This document shows positions 36,775 through 44,452 of a DNA stretch of 64,000 nucleotides, piece after piece. The translations under genes and the position numbers were made by a program. Each line of letters begins with the position of its first letter. Position 1 is the first letter of the stretch. This DNA comes from Pseudotamlana agarivorans (GTDB taxonomy: Bacteria; Bacteroidota; Bacteroidia; Flavobacteriales; Flavobacteriaceae), in contig NZ_JAHKPD010000011.1 in NCBI RefSeq assembly GCF_018860245.1, forward strand, positions 124,001 through 188,000, in the 5' to 3' direction. Below the pieces are notes generated by a model, which worked only from the letters and a program-made list of their open reading frames with translations, had not been told where the DNA came from and made no database searches.

Positions 36775-37212
36775 TTAAGAAGGAAATGTTCCTGTTACAG
36801 TTATTCCCATTGATCTTGCTGTACCAGCAATCATTTTCATAGCCGACTCTGGAGTAAATGCATTTAAATCTACCATTTTGTCTTCTGCTATCGTCCTGAT
36901 TTGGTCCCAAGATACTTTAGCTACTTTTTTTCGGTTTGGCTCACCAGAACCCTTTTTCAACTTGGCTGCTTCTAATAATTGAACAGCCGCCGGTGGTGTC
37001 TTAATTACAAAGTCAAATGACTTGTCTTTGTAAACAGAAATCACAACTGGTAATACTTTACCAGCCTTGTCTTGTGTTCTAGCATTGAATTGCTTACAGA
37101 ACTCCATGATGTTAACACCTGCAGCACCTAAAGCGGGTCCAACCGGTGGCGACGGATTCGCTGCACCTCCCCGAACTTGTAACTTAACTACTTTACCTAA
37201 TTCTTTTGCCAT
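36775..37212 (-). CDS. rplK: Ribosomal protein uL11
   Basis: 145 residues. N-terminal [19 protein letters not shown] and C-terminal rRNA-binding domain with [10 protein letters not shown] are typical. It supports the GTPase-associated centre and RelA activation. 72 bases follow nusG. Confidence 0.98.
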   Translation of the reverse strand: MAKELGKVVKLQVRGGAANPSPPVGPALGAAGVNIMEFCKQFNARTQDKAGKVLPVVISVYKDKSFDFVIKTPPAAVQLLEAAKLKKGSGEPNRKKVAKVSWDQIRTIAEDKMVDLNAFTPESAMKMIAGTARSMGITVTGTFPS

Positions 37213-37284
37213 TTTTAATAATTTAATTTTGATGTTATCTTTCTTTTGGAAGCGAAAGATTCATCTATCTTAATTGTAACACTA

Positions 37285-37839
37285 TTATACTTTTTCAACT
37301 TGCATATAACTTAACTCTAATGGCGTTTTTCTTCCGAAAATCTTAACCATTACTTCAAGTTTACGCTTCTCTTCGTTAATTTTCTCAATCGTTCCATCAA
37401 ATCCATTGAAAGGACCATCGATAACTTTAACTGTTTCTCCTTTAGTATAAGGAATGGCCACATTAGCACTTTCCTCAACTGCTAATTCATCAACCTTACC
37501 TAACATTCTGTTTACTTCAGATTGTCTCAATGGCACAGGGTCACCACCTTTAGTTTCTCCTAAAAAACCGATGACGTTAGTTACCGATCTTATAATGTGA
37601 GGAACTTCACCAGTTAAATTAGCTTGAACCATAATATATCCAGGGAAAAACACTTTTTCCTTATGGATTTTTTTTCCGTTACGAATTTGAACAACACGTT
37701 CTGTAGGCACTAATACTTGATCAACATAATCTTGCATACCTAAACGAGCAATCTCATTCTCGATATAACTTTTAATTTTGTTCTCTTGACCACTTACAGC
37801 ACGAACAACATACCATTTTTTTTCACTTACTTCAGACAT
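37285..37839 (-). CDS. nusG: Transcription elongation factor NusG
   Basis: 184 residues: NGN domain with KKWYVVRAVSGQENK and FPGYIMVQ, followed by a KOW domain (GETVKVIDGPFNGFDGTI, starting near residue 131). It binds RNA polymerase and links it to Rho or the ribosome. It follows secE by 25 bases and uses an ATG start. Confidence 0.98.
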   Translation of the reverse strand: MSEVSEKKWYVVRAVSGQENKIKSYIENEIARLGMQDYVDQVLVPTERVVQIRNGKKIHKEKVFFPGYIMVQANLTGEVPHIIRSVTNVIGFLGETKGGDPVPLRQSEVNRMLGKVDELAVEESANVAIPYTKGETVKVIDGPFNGFDGTIEKINEEKRKLEVMVKIFGRKTPLELSYMQVEKV

Positions 37840-37864
37840 AGAATTTTCTTTTTTCTGTTTAGTG

Positions 37865-38059
37865 TTAACTAATCAATTCAAAGTAAGTTGCAATAACTTT
37901 GCTGAATACGGTATCTACTCCCCAAATAGCAAGAGAAAATATAATTGAAAATACAGCAACTAAAATTGTTAAACTCTGTCCTTCAGCCCATGTTGGCCAA
38001 GTCACATTATTCTTTAGTTCTCCGAATGATTCTTTTATATAATTTACAAATCCAGCCAT
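37865..38059 (-). CDS. secE: Preprotein translocase subunit SecE
   Basis: 64 residues, the minimal single-membrane-segment form: amphipathic helix ESFGELKNNVTWPTWAEG, then one hydrophobic segment at about 29-50. It clamps SecY in the inner-membrane translocon. First gene of the secE-nusG-rplKAJL-rpoBC series, with a TAGGTTTG -7 box at 38119-38126. Confidence 0.95.
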   Translation of the reverse strand: MAGFVNYIKESFGELKNNVTWPTWAEGQSLTILVAVFSIIFSLAIWGVDTVFSKVIATYFELIS

Positions 38060-38118
38060 TGTGTTATTTCTTTTTAATCTAATTGAAACAAGAATGCATC
38101 AATCTTAATTTTAATAGG

Positions 38119-38126
38119 CAAACCTA
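38119..38126 (-). promoter_or_regulatory. -7 promoter box upstream of secE
   Basis: Minus strand TAGGTTTG, exact TAnnTTTG match, 60 bases before the secE ATG. It lies next to a partial tRNA-Trp duplication; no -33 box is apparent. Confidence 0.5.
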
Positions 38127-38136
38127 TTATTTACTT

Positions 38137-38153
38137 GCACGGGCGGAGAGACT
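38137..38153. repeat. 17-bp duplication of the tRNA-Trp 3' end
   Basis: The bases GCACGGGCGGAGAGACT are identical to 38237-38253, which is the 3' end of tRNA-Trp plus one flanking base; the two copies are 100 bases apart in direct orientation. This resembles an attachment-site scar or tRNA-fragment duplication. Confidence 0.8.
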
Positions 38154-38237
38154 TCCTTCGACTTCGCTCAGGATAAACTTCTCGCATCACGTTTTTTTAA
38201 ATATGAAAACAGTGCTAAAACAATTTTTCATTTTAAG

Positions 38238-38310
38238 CACGGGCGGAGAGACTCGAACTCCCGACACCTGGTTTTGGAGACCAGTGCTCTACCAACTGAG
38301 CTACGCCCGT
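38238..38310 (-). tRNA. tRNA-Trp (anticodon CCA)
   Basis: 73-base cloverleaf: acceptor ACGGGCG/CGCCCGT with discriminator G, D arm GCTCAGTTGG, anticodon stem CTGGT/ACCAG with loop CTCCAAA, and T arm GGGAGTTCGAGTCTC. CCA is not encoded. It lies between tuf and secE. Confidence 0.97.
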
Positions 38311-38321
38311 AAACATAAGTC

Positions 38322-38345
38322 AAGGTATTCCAAAAGGAATACCTT
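38322..38345 (-). other. Perfect stem-loop between tuf and tRNA-Trp
   Basis: AAGGTATTCC-AAAA-GGAATACCTT, ten perfect pairs without a T run on the transcribed strand, 12 bases before tRNA-Trp. More like a processing or mRNA-end hairpin than an intrinsic terminator. Confidence 0.55.
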
Positions 38346-38374
38346 AGCTTATTATTTGCGTTAAACTAAATTAA

Positions 38375-39562
38375 TTAGTCTAATATTTCAGTTACTTGAC
38401 CTGCACCAACTGTTCTACCACCTTCACGGATAGCGAAACGTAAACCTACGTTCATTGCAATTGTGTTAATTAACTCAACAGTAATAGTTAAGTTATCTCC
38501 AGGCATAACCATCTCAACTCCATCAGGAAGCGCAATGTTTCCAGTTACGTCAGTTGTACGTACGTAGAACTGTGGACGGTAGTTGTTATGGAATGGAGTA
38601 TGACGTCCACCTTCTTCTTTCTTAAGGATATAAACCTCAGCTTTAAATTTAGCGTGTGGTGTTACAGAACCAGGCTTAACGATTACCATACCTCTTGAGA
38701 TTTGAGATTTCTCAATACCTCTTAATAAGATACCAGCGTTATCACCAGCTTCACCTCTATCTAATATTTGACGGAACATCTCAATACCTGTGATTGTAGA
38801 AGATAATTTCTCAGCTCCCATACCAACGATATCAACAGGATCTCCAGTGTTAGCAACACCAGTTTCAATACGACCAGTTGCAACAGTACCACGACCAGTA
38901 ATAGAGAATACATCCTCGATAGGCATTAAGAAAGGCTTATCCATATCACGCACAGGCTCTTCAATCCACTCATCACAAGCAGCCATTAATTCCATTACAG
39001 TATCTACCCATTTTTGTTCACCGTTAAGTGCACCTAAAGCAGAACCAGAAACTACAGGTCCATTATCTCCATCGTACTCATAGAAAGATAATAAATCTCT
39101 AACTTCCATATCAACAAGCTCTAAAAGCTCTTCATCATCAACCATATCTACTTTGTTTAAGAAAACAACGATACGAGGAATACCTACTTGACGACCTAAT
39201 AAGATGTGCTCACGAGTTTGTGGCATAGGACCATCTGTAGCAGCTACCACTAAGATTGCACCATCCATTTGAGCAGCACCAGTAACCATGTTCTTTACGT
39301 AATCGGCGTGACCTGGACAGTCTACGTGCGCGTAGTGACGGTTTGCTGTTTGATACTCAACGTGTGAAGTATTAATTGTAATACCTCTTTCTTTTTCTTC
39401 TGGAGCATTATCAATAGAAGAGAAATCTCTTGCTTCAGATAAACCTGCATCAGCTAATACTTTAGTAATAGCAGCAGTTAAAGTTGTTTTACCGTGATCT
39501 ACGTGTCCAATTGTACCAATATTTAAGTGTGGTTTTGAACGATCGAAAGTTGCCTTTGCCAT
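38375..39562 (-). CDS. tuf: Elongation factor Tu
   Basis: 395 residues. G1 GHVDHGKT, G3 DCPGHADY, G4 NKVDMVD and the closing GRTVGAGQV are all present. It delivers aminoacyl-tRNA to the ribosome. It sits in one transcription unit with four upstream tRNAs and tRNA-Trp downstream, so supply of the factor and some of its ligands is linked. ATG start. Confidence 0.99.
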   Translation of the reverse strand: MAKATFDRSKPHLNIGTIGHVDHGKTTLTAAITKVLADAGLSEARDFSSIDNAPEEKERGITINTSHVEYQTANRHYAHVDCPGHADYVKNMVTGAAQMDGAILVVAATDGPMPQTREHILLGRQVGIPRIVVFLNKVDMVDDEELLELVDMEVRDLLSFYEYDGDNGPVVSGSALGALNGEQKWVDTVMELMAACDEWIEEPVRDMDKPFLMPIEDVFSITGRGTVATGRIETGVANTGDPVDIVGMGAEKLSSTITGIEMFRQILDRGEAGDNAGILLRGIEKSQISRGMVIVKPGSVTPHAKFKAEVYILKKEEGGRHTPFHNNYRPQFYVRTTDVTGNIALPDGVEMVMPGDNLTITVELINTIAMNVGLRFAIREGGRTVGAGQVTEILD

Positions 39563-39632
39563 GTTTTTAAATAATTTTAATCTTAGTTATATAATAATAT
39601 TAGTGTAATCTATTTTTTTAATCTCAATATAG

Positions 39633-39704
39633 AGCCAATGACGAGAATTGAACTCGTGACCTCTTCCTTACCAAGGAAACGCTCTACCCCTGAGCTACAC
39701 CGGC
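39633..39704 (-). tRNA. tRNA-Thr (anticodon GGU)
   Basis: 72-base cloverleaf: acceptor GCCGGTG/CATTGGC with two G-T pairs, anticodon stem TTTCC/GGAAG with loop TTGGTAA (anticodon GGT). CCA is not encoded. It precedes tuf by 70 bases. Confidence 0.96.
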
Positions 39705-39767
39705 GTAAAGTTTTTATTTCCTATTCTTTCAAAACAACCTTTAATAAGGAGATCTTAAAAAAAGAGC

Positions 39768-39785
39768 TTCCTGCCTCCGCAGGAA
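39768..39785. repeat. REP-like hairpin after tRNA-Gly
   Basis: TTCCTGC-CTCC-GCAGGAA, five bases past the tRNA-Gly 3' end, same motif family as 26791-26810. Confidence 0.65.
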
Positions 39786-39790
39786 TTTAG

Positions 39791-39863
39791 AGCGAGAGAC
39801 CGGGTTCGAACCGGCGACATTCAGCTTGGAAGGCTGACGCTCTACCAACTGAGCTACTCTCGC
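39791..39863 (-). tRNA. tRNA-Gly (anticodon UCC)
   Basis: 73-base cloverleaf: acceptor GCGAGAG/CTCTCGC, anticodon stem TCAGC/GCTGA with loop CTTCCAA (anticodon TCC), T arm CCGGTTCGAACCCGG. CCA is not encoded. Confidence 0.97.
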
Positions 39864-40034
39864 ATTTCGATAAGCTTTACACTTACCAGGTTTTCAATAT
39901 TTCAAAGTTCATATTCATTTAGGATTACCTCACATTCGTTCGGTGTTCCCGGATTGGTGACCCAATCCATACAATTTTTAAACACAGTCTTACAAAAACA
40001 AGCTTTTGATGACTCCTTGATTAGAGACTGTTTG

Positions 40035-40116
<82 letters not shown>

Positions 40117-40200
40117 GGACCATTTGAAATTTCTTTTACAAAATTTCATAGTTATTTTTCAATTTTTTAATGAACATCTCAAAACCCTTAGACTTTGAGA

Positions 40201-40218
40201 TTCCTGCCTTCGCAGAAA
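40201..40218. repeat. REP-like hairpin after tRNA-Thr(UGU)
   Basis: TTCCTGC-CTTC-GCAGAAA (one mismatch), six bases past the tRNA-Thr 3' end; same motif family as 26791-26810 and 39768-39785. Confidence 0.6.
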
Positions 40219-40223
40219 TTTTG

Positions 40224-40297
40224 AGCCGATGGAGGGACTCGAACCCACGACCTGCTGATTACAAATCAGCTGCTCTAGCCAGCTGAGCTACATCGGC
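40224..40297 (-). tRNA. tRNA-Thr (anticodon UGU), second copy
   Basis: Identical in all 74 bases to the copy at 22564-22637. Here it is the first RNA of the tRNA-Thr-Tyr-Gly-Thr-tuf-Trp series, downstream of a consensus promoter at 40348-40377. Confidence 0.97.
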
Positions 40298-40324
40298 TTT
40301 TCTACTTTTTTTACATATAAAAAA

Positions 40325-40346
40325 AGTCCGCTATTTCTAACGGACT
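40325..40346 (-). terminator. Terminator of hpf, overlapping the start region of the tRNA-tuf unit
   Basis: Minus strand AGTCCG / CGGACT with a ten-base loop and seven T. The hairpin begins two bases past the -7 box of the next promoter, so initiation would occur within its first arm. Confidence 0.7.
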
Positions 40347-40347
40347 G

Positions 40348-40377
40348 CAAATGTATAGTTTTTTTATATTATTCAAA
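40348..40377 (-). promoter_or_regulatory. Promoter of the tRNA-tuf unit
   Basis: Minus strand TTTG (40374-40377), 18-base spacer, TACATTTG (40348-40355): the best consensus promoter in the window. It would drive four tRNAs and tuf. Confidence 0.75.
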
Positions 40378-40397
40378 ACATTTTTTAATAAATTTTA

Positions 40398-40700
40398 TCA
40401 TAAATATGCTCTTAATTTTTCTTTTTTCTTTTTTAACTGTCTTTCTAGGGATGCCACAGCCATATCTGTACCTTCCTCAAAGCTTTTACATTGCTTTTTA
40501 ACCACGAGACTATCGCCAGGAACACTTACTTTAACTTCAAATATTTTATTTTCTTTATCACTTGTATTTTCAACTTTTAAAAAAACATCTGATTTGATAA
40601 CCTTGTCATAATACAAATCCAATTTATCCATACGCTTTTGGATAAAGGTTAATAATTTTTCATCTGCATTAAAATTTACGGATTGCGTGTTTACTTTCAT
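40398..40700 (-). CDS. hpf: Ribosome hibernation-promoting factor (short HPF/RaiA family)
   Basis: 100 residues, only the S30AE-type N-terminal domain, so a short HPF/YfiA type without the dimerisation domain of long HPF. It begins MKVNTQSVNFNADEKLLTFI and ends in a basic helix (KQLKKKKEKLRAYL-like). It binds the 30S decoding region in stationary phase. It lies between xerC and the tRNA-tuf unit, a natural place for coupling translation supply and shutdown. Confidence 0.92.
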   Translation of the reverse strand: MKVNTQSVNFNADEKLLTFIQKRMDKLDLYYDKVIKSDVFLKVENTSDKENKIFEVKVSVPGDSLVVKKQCKSFEEGTDMAVASLERQLKKKKEKLRAYL

Positions 40701-40824
40701 CTGTTTACTTTTAATTTAACAAATAGACTTTATGTAATAGGTCTTGGATCATTTTACTTCAAAATCAATAAATCATTCAAAACCTACCTCACATTACCTA
40801 TTTTCGATTAGACAATATGTGAAT

Positions 40825-41715
40825 TTATTTTTTACTTCTCGGATGTGCATTAACATGTACTTTTTTAAGTTCGGCTATACTGTTGTGCGTATAAACTTGG
40901 GTAGCAGCCAAACTTGAGTGTCCTAGAAGTTCTTTAACAGCATTTAAATCGGCACCTTGGTTTAACAAATGAGTAGCGAAGGAGTGTCTTAATATATGAG
41001 GACTCTTCTTTACTTTTGAAGATGCCAAACTAAAATAATCATTTATTATCCGGTAGACAAGAGTTTCATATATTTTAACGCCCTTTTTGGTTAAAAATAA
41101 ATATTCTTTATCATCAATCTCTTCTAAACCACTTCTAACTTCTAGATAACAATTTACGGTATGCACAACAGAATCTAACAACGGCACAATACGTTCCTTA
41201 TTACGCTTACCGAGTACTTTTAACGTTTTATTATGCAAATCTAAACTTGTTAATTTGAGCTCTACAAGTTCAATACGCCTGATACCTGTTGAATAAAAGA
41301 TTTCAATAATCAACTTATTACGTAAACTTTCAAAATCTGTACCGAAATTTAAATCGTCTAATACGGTTTTGACTTCAGCTTCTGAAAAAGGCACTTGCAC
41401 TTTTTTACTCGTTTTTAATGCTTTGTGTTTCGCTAAAGGATTGAGTTCAATATCGCCAACTTTTAGAAGAAATTTATAATAGGTATTTAATGCGGAAACT
41501 TTTCGGTTGATGCTTCTATTAGATATACCACTTTCAACTAAAAGCACAATCCATGATCTTATTTGTGAATAATTAACCTCGTAAATAGAAGAACTATCGA
41601 ATGTTTCGGCTATAAATTCAGAAAAACGCGTTAAATCATTGAGATAAGCTTTAACTGTTAATTCTGAATAATTCTTCTCCAGTAATAGGTAATCGGTAAA
41701 TGATTTGAAATTCAT
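40825..41715 (-). CDS. xerC: Tyrosine recombinase, XerC type
   Basis: 296 residues from the ATG at 41715; the frame runs 29 codons further upstream without family similarity. The N-terminal SAM-like domain (1-90) precedes a catalytic domain with Arg146 (STGIRRIEL), Lys170 (VLGKRNKER), His240 and Arg243 (HILRHSFATH), His266 (LGHSSL) and Tyr275 (VYTHNS). All active residues are present. XerC with XerD resolves chromosome dimers at dif. Its place among translation genes and the lack of flanking repeats argue for a housekeeping role, not an integrase. Confidence 0.92.
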   Translation of the reverse strand: MNFKSFTDYLLLEKNYSELTVKAYLNDLTRFSEFIAETFDSSSIYEVNYSQIRSWIVLLVESGISNRSINRKVSALNTYYKFLLKVGDIELNPLAKHKALKTSKKVQVPFSEAEVKTVLDDLNFGTDFESLRNKLIIEIFYSTGIRRIELVELKLTSLDLHNKTLKVLGKRNKERIVPLLDSVVHTVNCYLEVRSGLEEIDDKEYLFLTKKGVKIYETLVYRIINDYFSLASSKVKKSPHILRHSFATHLLNQGADLNAVKELLGHSSLAATQVYTHNSIAELKKVHVNAHPRSKK

Positions 41716-42053
41716 CTGAAGTCTCTCTATAAAATAATAGCAAAAGATTAAAGTTAACTTATTATTTGATGAAGCACAAGTTTGTAGCATTTTAACCATC
41801 AAATTCCCTTGTTCTAAATCTACATACCGGTAAACATGCCTAATATCTTTTTGTTTTTCCGAGGAATCAAGGAATCTCTCAAATCGCGGACAAATTCTTC
41901 AGTCGTACCTCCTTATCATTGACGCAATAAGACCCTTCAGGTTTTTAAAATTTGAAGGGTCTACAAAGCAAAATATAAACCAAATCGTTATATCCGTTTT
42001 TCAAAATTTATAATAGTTTCCGGATAATCAAATCCTTTAATATAAAACAAAAA
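41716..42053. other. xerC-rpsU intergenic region
   Basis: About 340 bases. It holds a perfect AAGGAGGT (minus, 41914-41907), unusual in this group, followed by short open frames without a normal start codon, and an inverted repeat AGACCCTTCA / TGAAGGGTCT (41930-41962). The segment 41840-41900 is richer in G+C than its surroundings and may be a relic of coding sequence. No gene can be supported. Confidence 0.4.
41930..41962. repeat. Inverted repeat between xerC and rpsU
   Basis: AGACCCTTCA / TGAAGGGTCT with a 13-base AT-rich loop; no T run on either side. Resembles dispersed palindromes common in flavobacteria. Confidence 0.55.
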
Positions 42054-42076
42054 AAATCCCGCACGAAGCGGGATTT
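42054..42076 (-). terminator. Terminator of rpsU
   Basis: Minus strand AAATCCCGC / GCGGGATTT with a five-base loop and a run of T, about 30 bases past the stop. Confidence 0.88.
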
Positions 42077-42103
42077 ATATGAATTGTGAGAACTCAAAAT
42101 AAC

Positions 42104-42298
42104 TTAGATGTTCTCAGCATCTCTTAGTCCTTGAACGTATTGTGCTTTTTGTATTTGCGCTCTACGTAAAACAGAAGGCTTGTCAAACTGCTTGCGCGTT
42201 TGTAGTGCACGTCTTGATCCAGTTTTATCAAACTTTCTCTTAAAACGCTTTAAAGCTCTCTCTATATTTTCTCCTTCTTTTATTGGAATTATTAACAT
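42104..42298 (-). CDS. rpsU: Ribosomal protein bS21
   Basis: 64 residues, basic, starting MLIIPIKEGENIERALKRFKRKF and ending in the ALQTRKQFDKPSVLRRAQ helix. In Bacteroidota bS21 with bS6 and bS18 helps sequester the anti-Shine-Dalgarno end of 16S rRNA. This gene carries a near-perfect Shine-Dalgarno (42308-42317), almost alone in the window. This fits the known autoregulation in Flavobacterium, where ribosomes lacking bS21 translate rpsU preferentially. It has its own promoter and terminator. Confidence 0.96.
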   Translation of the reverse strand: MLIIPIKEGENIERALKRFKRKFDKTGSRRALQTRKQFDKPSVLRRAQIQKAQYVQGLRDAENI

Positions 42299-42307
42299 AG
42301 TGTCTTA

Positions 42308-42317
42308 ACCTCCTCTC
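42308..42317 (-). promoter_or_regulatory. Strong Shine-Dalgarno of rpsU
   Basis: Minus strand GAGAGGAGGT, nine bases before the ATG. Other genes in the window have poor or no SD, so this one stands out. Confidence 0.9.
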
Positions 42318-42336
42318 TTTTAGAATTTTCAGGCTG

Positions 42337-42370
42337 CAAATATAGAAATATTTCTATATTCAGCATCAAA
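42337..42370 (-). promoter_or_regulatory. rpsU promoter with overlapping 22-bp palindrome
   Basis: Minus strand TTTG (42367-42370), 22-base spacer, TATATTTG (42337-42344). A perfect palindrome spans 42339-42360 (arms AATATAGAAAT / ATTTCTATATT) and overlaps the -7 box and spacer, so it could be an operator or just AT-rich symmetry. Confidence 0.55.
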
Positions 42371-42384
42371 AAATAAAAAATATT

Positions 42385-43551
42385 TTATGTCGCTGGTTTA
42401 TAGGCCTTTTTATCTATAATAATCTTGGCTAATATCTCTCGCAGAATCTCTGAAGTTCCGCCTCCAATAGGCCCTAAACGACTATCGCGAAGCATTCTTG
42501 CTAAAGGATAATCTTCCATATAACCATAACCTCCCAAAAATTGCAGACATTGGTATATGACATCGTCGGCCACTTTCGTTGATTTTAACTTTGACATGGT
42601 CGCTTCTTTGACCACATACTCCCCTTTATTTAATCGGTAAGTTACCGAATAATTAAAAGCTTTACAAAATTCAACTTCAGTAGCCAAATCTGCAATTGAA
42701 TGTCTTAAGGCTTGAAACTGATCTATAGTTTTTCCGAAAGCTTGACGCTCACTCATATATTTTAAAGCATATTCTAATGCAAATTCTGCTCTAGCATGGG
42801 CATTAACCCCCATGATTAATCGCTCTAATGAAAAATGTTGCATGATATAAGGAAAGCCTTTACCCTCTTCACCCAAAAGGTTTTCAGCCGGAATCTTTAC
42901 ATTATCAAAAGCTATTTCACCAGTGTCAGATGCTCTCCATCCGAGCTTATCCAGTTTTGTAGCCGAAATACCTGGTGTTTCTCTATCGACAACAAAAATG
43001 CTAATGCCTTTTCCTCCAGCTTCAGGGTCCGTTTTAGCGGCAACAATTAAGTAATCACTTAAAATTCCGTTAGTAATAAACGTTTTAGAGCCATTGATTG
43101 TATATGAATCACCATCTTTTACTGCAGTCGTGCGAAGTCCAGCAACATCACTTCCGCCGAAAGGCTCAGTAATACAAAGGCAACCAATTTTTTCACCTGA
43201 AATACTAGGTGTTAAATATTTTTGTTTAATGGCTTCGCTACCTTCTGCGTCAAGATGCGTCATGGCTAAATAAACATGTGCCCAAATGGCTGCAGCAAAA
43301 CCTCCTGAATTTATTTTCTGTAGTTCTTCGAGAAGAATAATAGTGTAGAACAAATCTAAATCCATCCCGCCATAAGCTTCAGGATATTTAATTCCTAAAA
43401 AGCCCATTTCCCCAAATTTCTTCCAAATAAATCTTTCGATTTCTCCGGTTTGCTCCCACTTATCTATGTGCGGAACAACCTCTTTTTGTAAAAAATCTTG
43501 AAGGCTTTTTCTAAAAAGATTATGCTCTTCGGTGAAGTACAAATTATTCAT
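42385..43551 (-). CDS. Acyl-CoA dehydrogenase
   Basis: 388 residues from the ATG at 43551, where MNNLYFTEEHNLFRKSL begins; the earlier in-frame start at 43584 would place 11 extra residues inside the preceding gene. FAD and substrate motifs include CITEPFGGSDVAGL, TKTFITNG-like SKTFITNGILS, and C-terminal QFLGGYGYMEDYPLARMLRD with RDSRLGPIGGGTSEI. It catalyses alpha,beta-dehydrogenation of acyl-CoA. Chain specificity is not readable. It overlaps the HhH gene end by eight bases. Confidence 0.9.
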   Translation of the reverse strand: MNNLYFTEEHNLFRKSLQDFLQKEVVPHIDKWEQTGEIERFIWKKFGEMGFLGIKYPEAYGGMDLDLFYTIILLEELQKINSGGFAAAIWAHVYLAMTHLDAEGSEAIKQKYLTPSISGEKIGCLCITEPFGGSDVAGLRTTAVKDGDSYTINGSKTFITNGILSDYLIVAAKTDPEAGGKGISIFVVDRETPGISATKLDKLGWRASDTGEIAFDNVKIPAENLLGEEGKGFPYIMQHFSLERLIMGVNAHARAEFALEYALKYMSERQAFGKTIDQFQALRHSIADLATEVEFCKAFNYSVTYRLNKGEYVVKEATMSKLKSTKVADDVIYQCLQFLGGYGYMEDYPLARMLRDSRLGPIGGGTSEILREILAKIIIDKKAYKPAT

Positions 43552-44428
43552 CTCTGTTTTTTTCGAGCTGCAAATATAATTCAATTATCTTGATTTTATT
43601 TACAGGGAAGTCCTTTACTTTCAATAATTCACTCCAGGATTTATAACCGCTTCTTAATTGGCGCTGTTCTATAATATGGAACGCCAAATCGTAATCGATA
43701 TGCGGGATCGTAACCAACTCCTCCACTGTGGCCTGATTTAAATTTATTTTCTTAAATGCTTTAGGTGTTTTTACCGTAAACTCATTGGTTATTCTTTCTA
43801 TCACTTCAGGAGATAAACCATAAACATCTTCTAGCTGCACATCGGCAATAAAACCAGCTACAAACGTATTTCTGAATTTTATAATACGCTCTGAAAACAC
43901 CTTACCTATTCCATTTACTTTTTGAAGTTGCACTGCTGAAGCGGTGTTTAAATCTTGCTTTTCCGCAAAAGTCTTTCGCTTCTTCTTGTTGGCATATACA
44001 AATAGTTTGTTGTTCTTCTTTTCACTTACCCAATCTGGAAATTTGAAATAAGGAGAAATCACCTTTAAAAAGGAGTCTGACACTTTAGTAACTTCCTGAA
44101 ATTGCCCAGAAGAATTAATCCATTTATTTTCTTTTCTGAAAGCTAATAGTCTGTCAATTTCTTCATTAGACATGCCTAGAACAGCACCTTTGAAATCATT
44201 AATATAATTTGGATTGAAAGGTTTTATAGCATTTTCTTTTTTCTGAAGTTTTGCTAATCGTAAGGAGTCTATTTCTTTTTCGAAAGCTACAAAAGCTTTT
44301 GAATTGATTTGAACCGCTTCGGAAGGCGTATCAATAAAAAAATAAACACACTGAAAAACAACAATAAGTAACAACAATAAAAAAATCCCATTTCGCTGAT
44401 TTTTAGAAAAAGTGACATGGGATTTCAT
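43544..44428 (-). CDS. Membrane-anchored helix-hairpin-helix protein (ComEA-like)
   Basis: 294 residues. One N-terminal membrane segment (about 13-32) is followed by two or three HhH modules: ILGMSNEEIDRLLAFR, the region LNTASAVQLQKVNGIGKVFSERI, and LNQATVEELVTIPHIDYDLA. ComEA-type proteins bind DNA during transformation uptake, but in this phylum most such proteins have no proven role. The stop overlaps the following acyl-CoA dehydrogenase start. ATG start. Confidence 0.78.
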   Translation of the reverse strand: MKSHVTFSKNQRNGIFLLLLLIVVFQCVYFFIDTPSEAVQINSKAFVAFEKEIDSLRLAKLQKKENAIKPFNPNYINDFKGAVLGMSNEEIDRLLAFRKENKWINSSGQFQEVTKVSDSFLKVISPYFKFPDWVSEKKNNKLFVYANKKKRKTFAEKQDLNTASAVQLQKVNGIGKVFSERIIKFRNTFVAGFIADVQLEDVYGLSPEVIERITNEFTVKTPKAFKKINLNQATVEELVTIPHIDYDLAFHIIEQRQLRSGYKSWSELLKVKDFPVNKIKIIELYLQLEKNRDE

Positions 44429-44452
44429 ATAAAAGTTTTATGATACTAAAGA

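Noticed and set aside
38137-38310. Second tRNA-Trp gene at the 17-bp duplicate
   Set aside because: Only the 3' end is repeated; D and anticodon arms are missing.
38083-38364. 93-codon plus-strand ORF across the tRNA-Trp region
   Set aside because: It reads through the antisense of tRNA-Trp and gives GETRTPD...LYQLSYAR, a known spurious pattern produced by tRNA antisense translation; no promoter or start site supports it.
40825-41715. Tyrosine recombinase as a phage or island integrase
   Set aside because: It has XerC length and full catalytic set, sits among translation genes and has no flanking attachment repeats or cargo.
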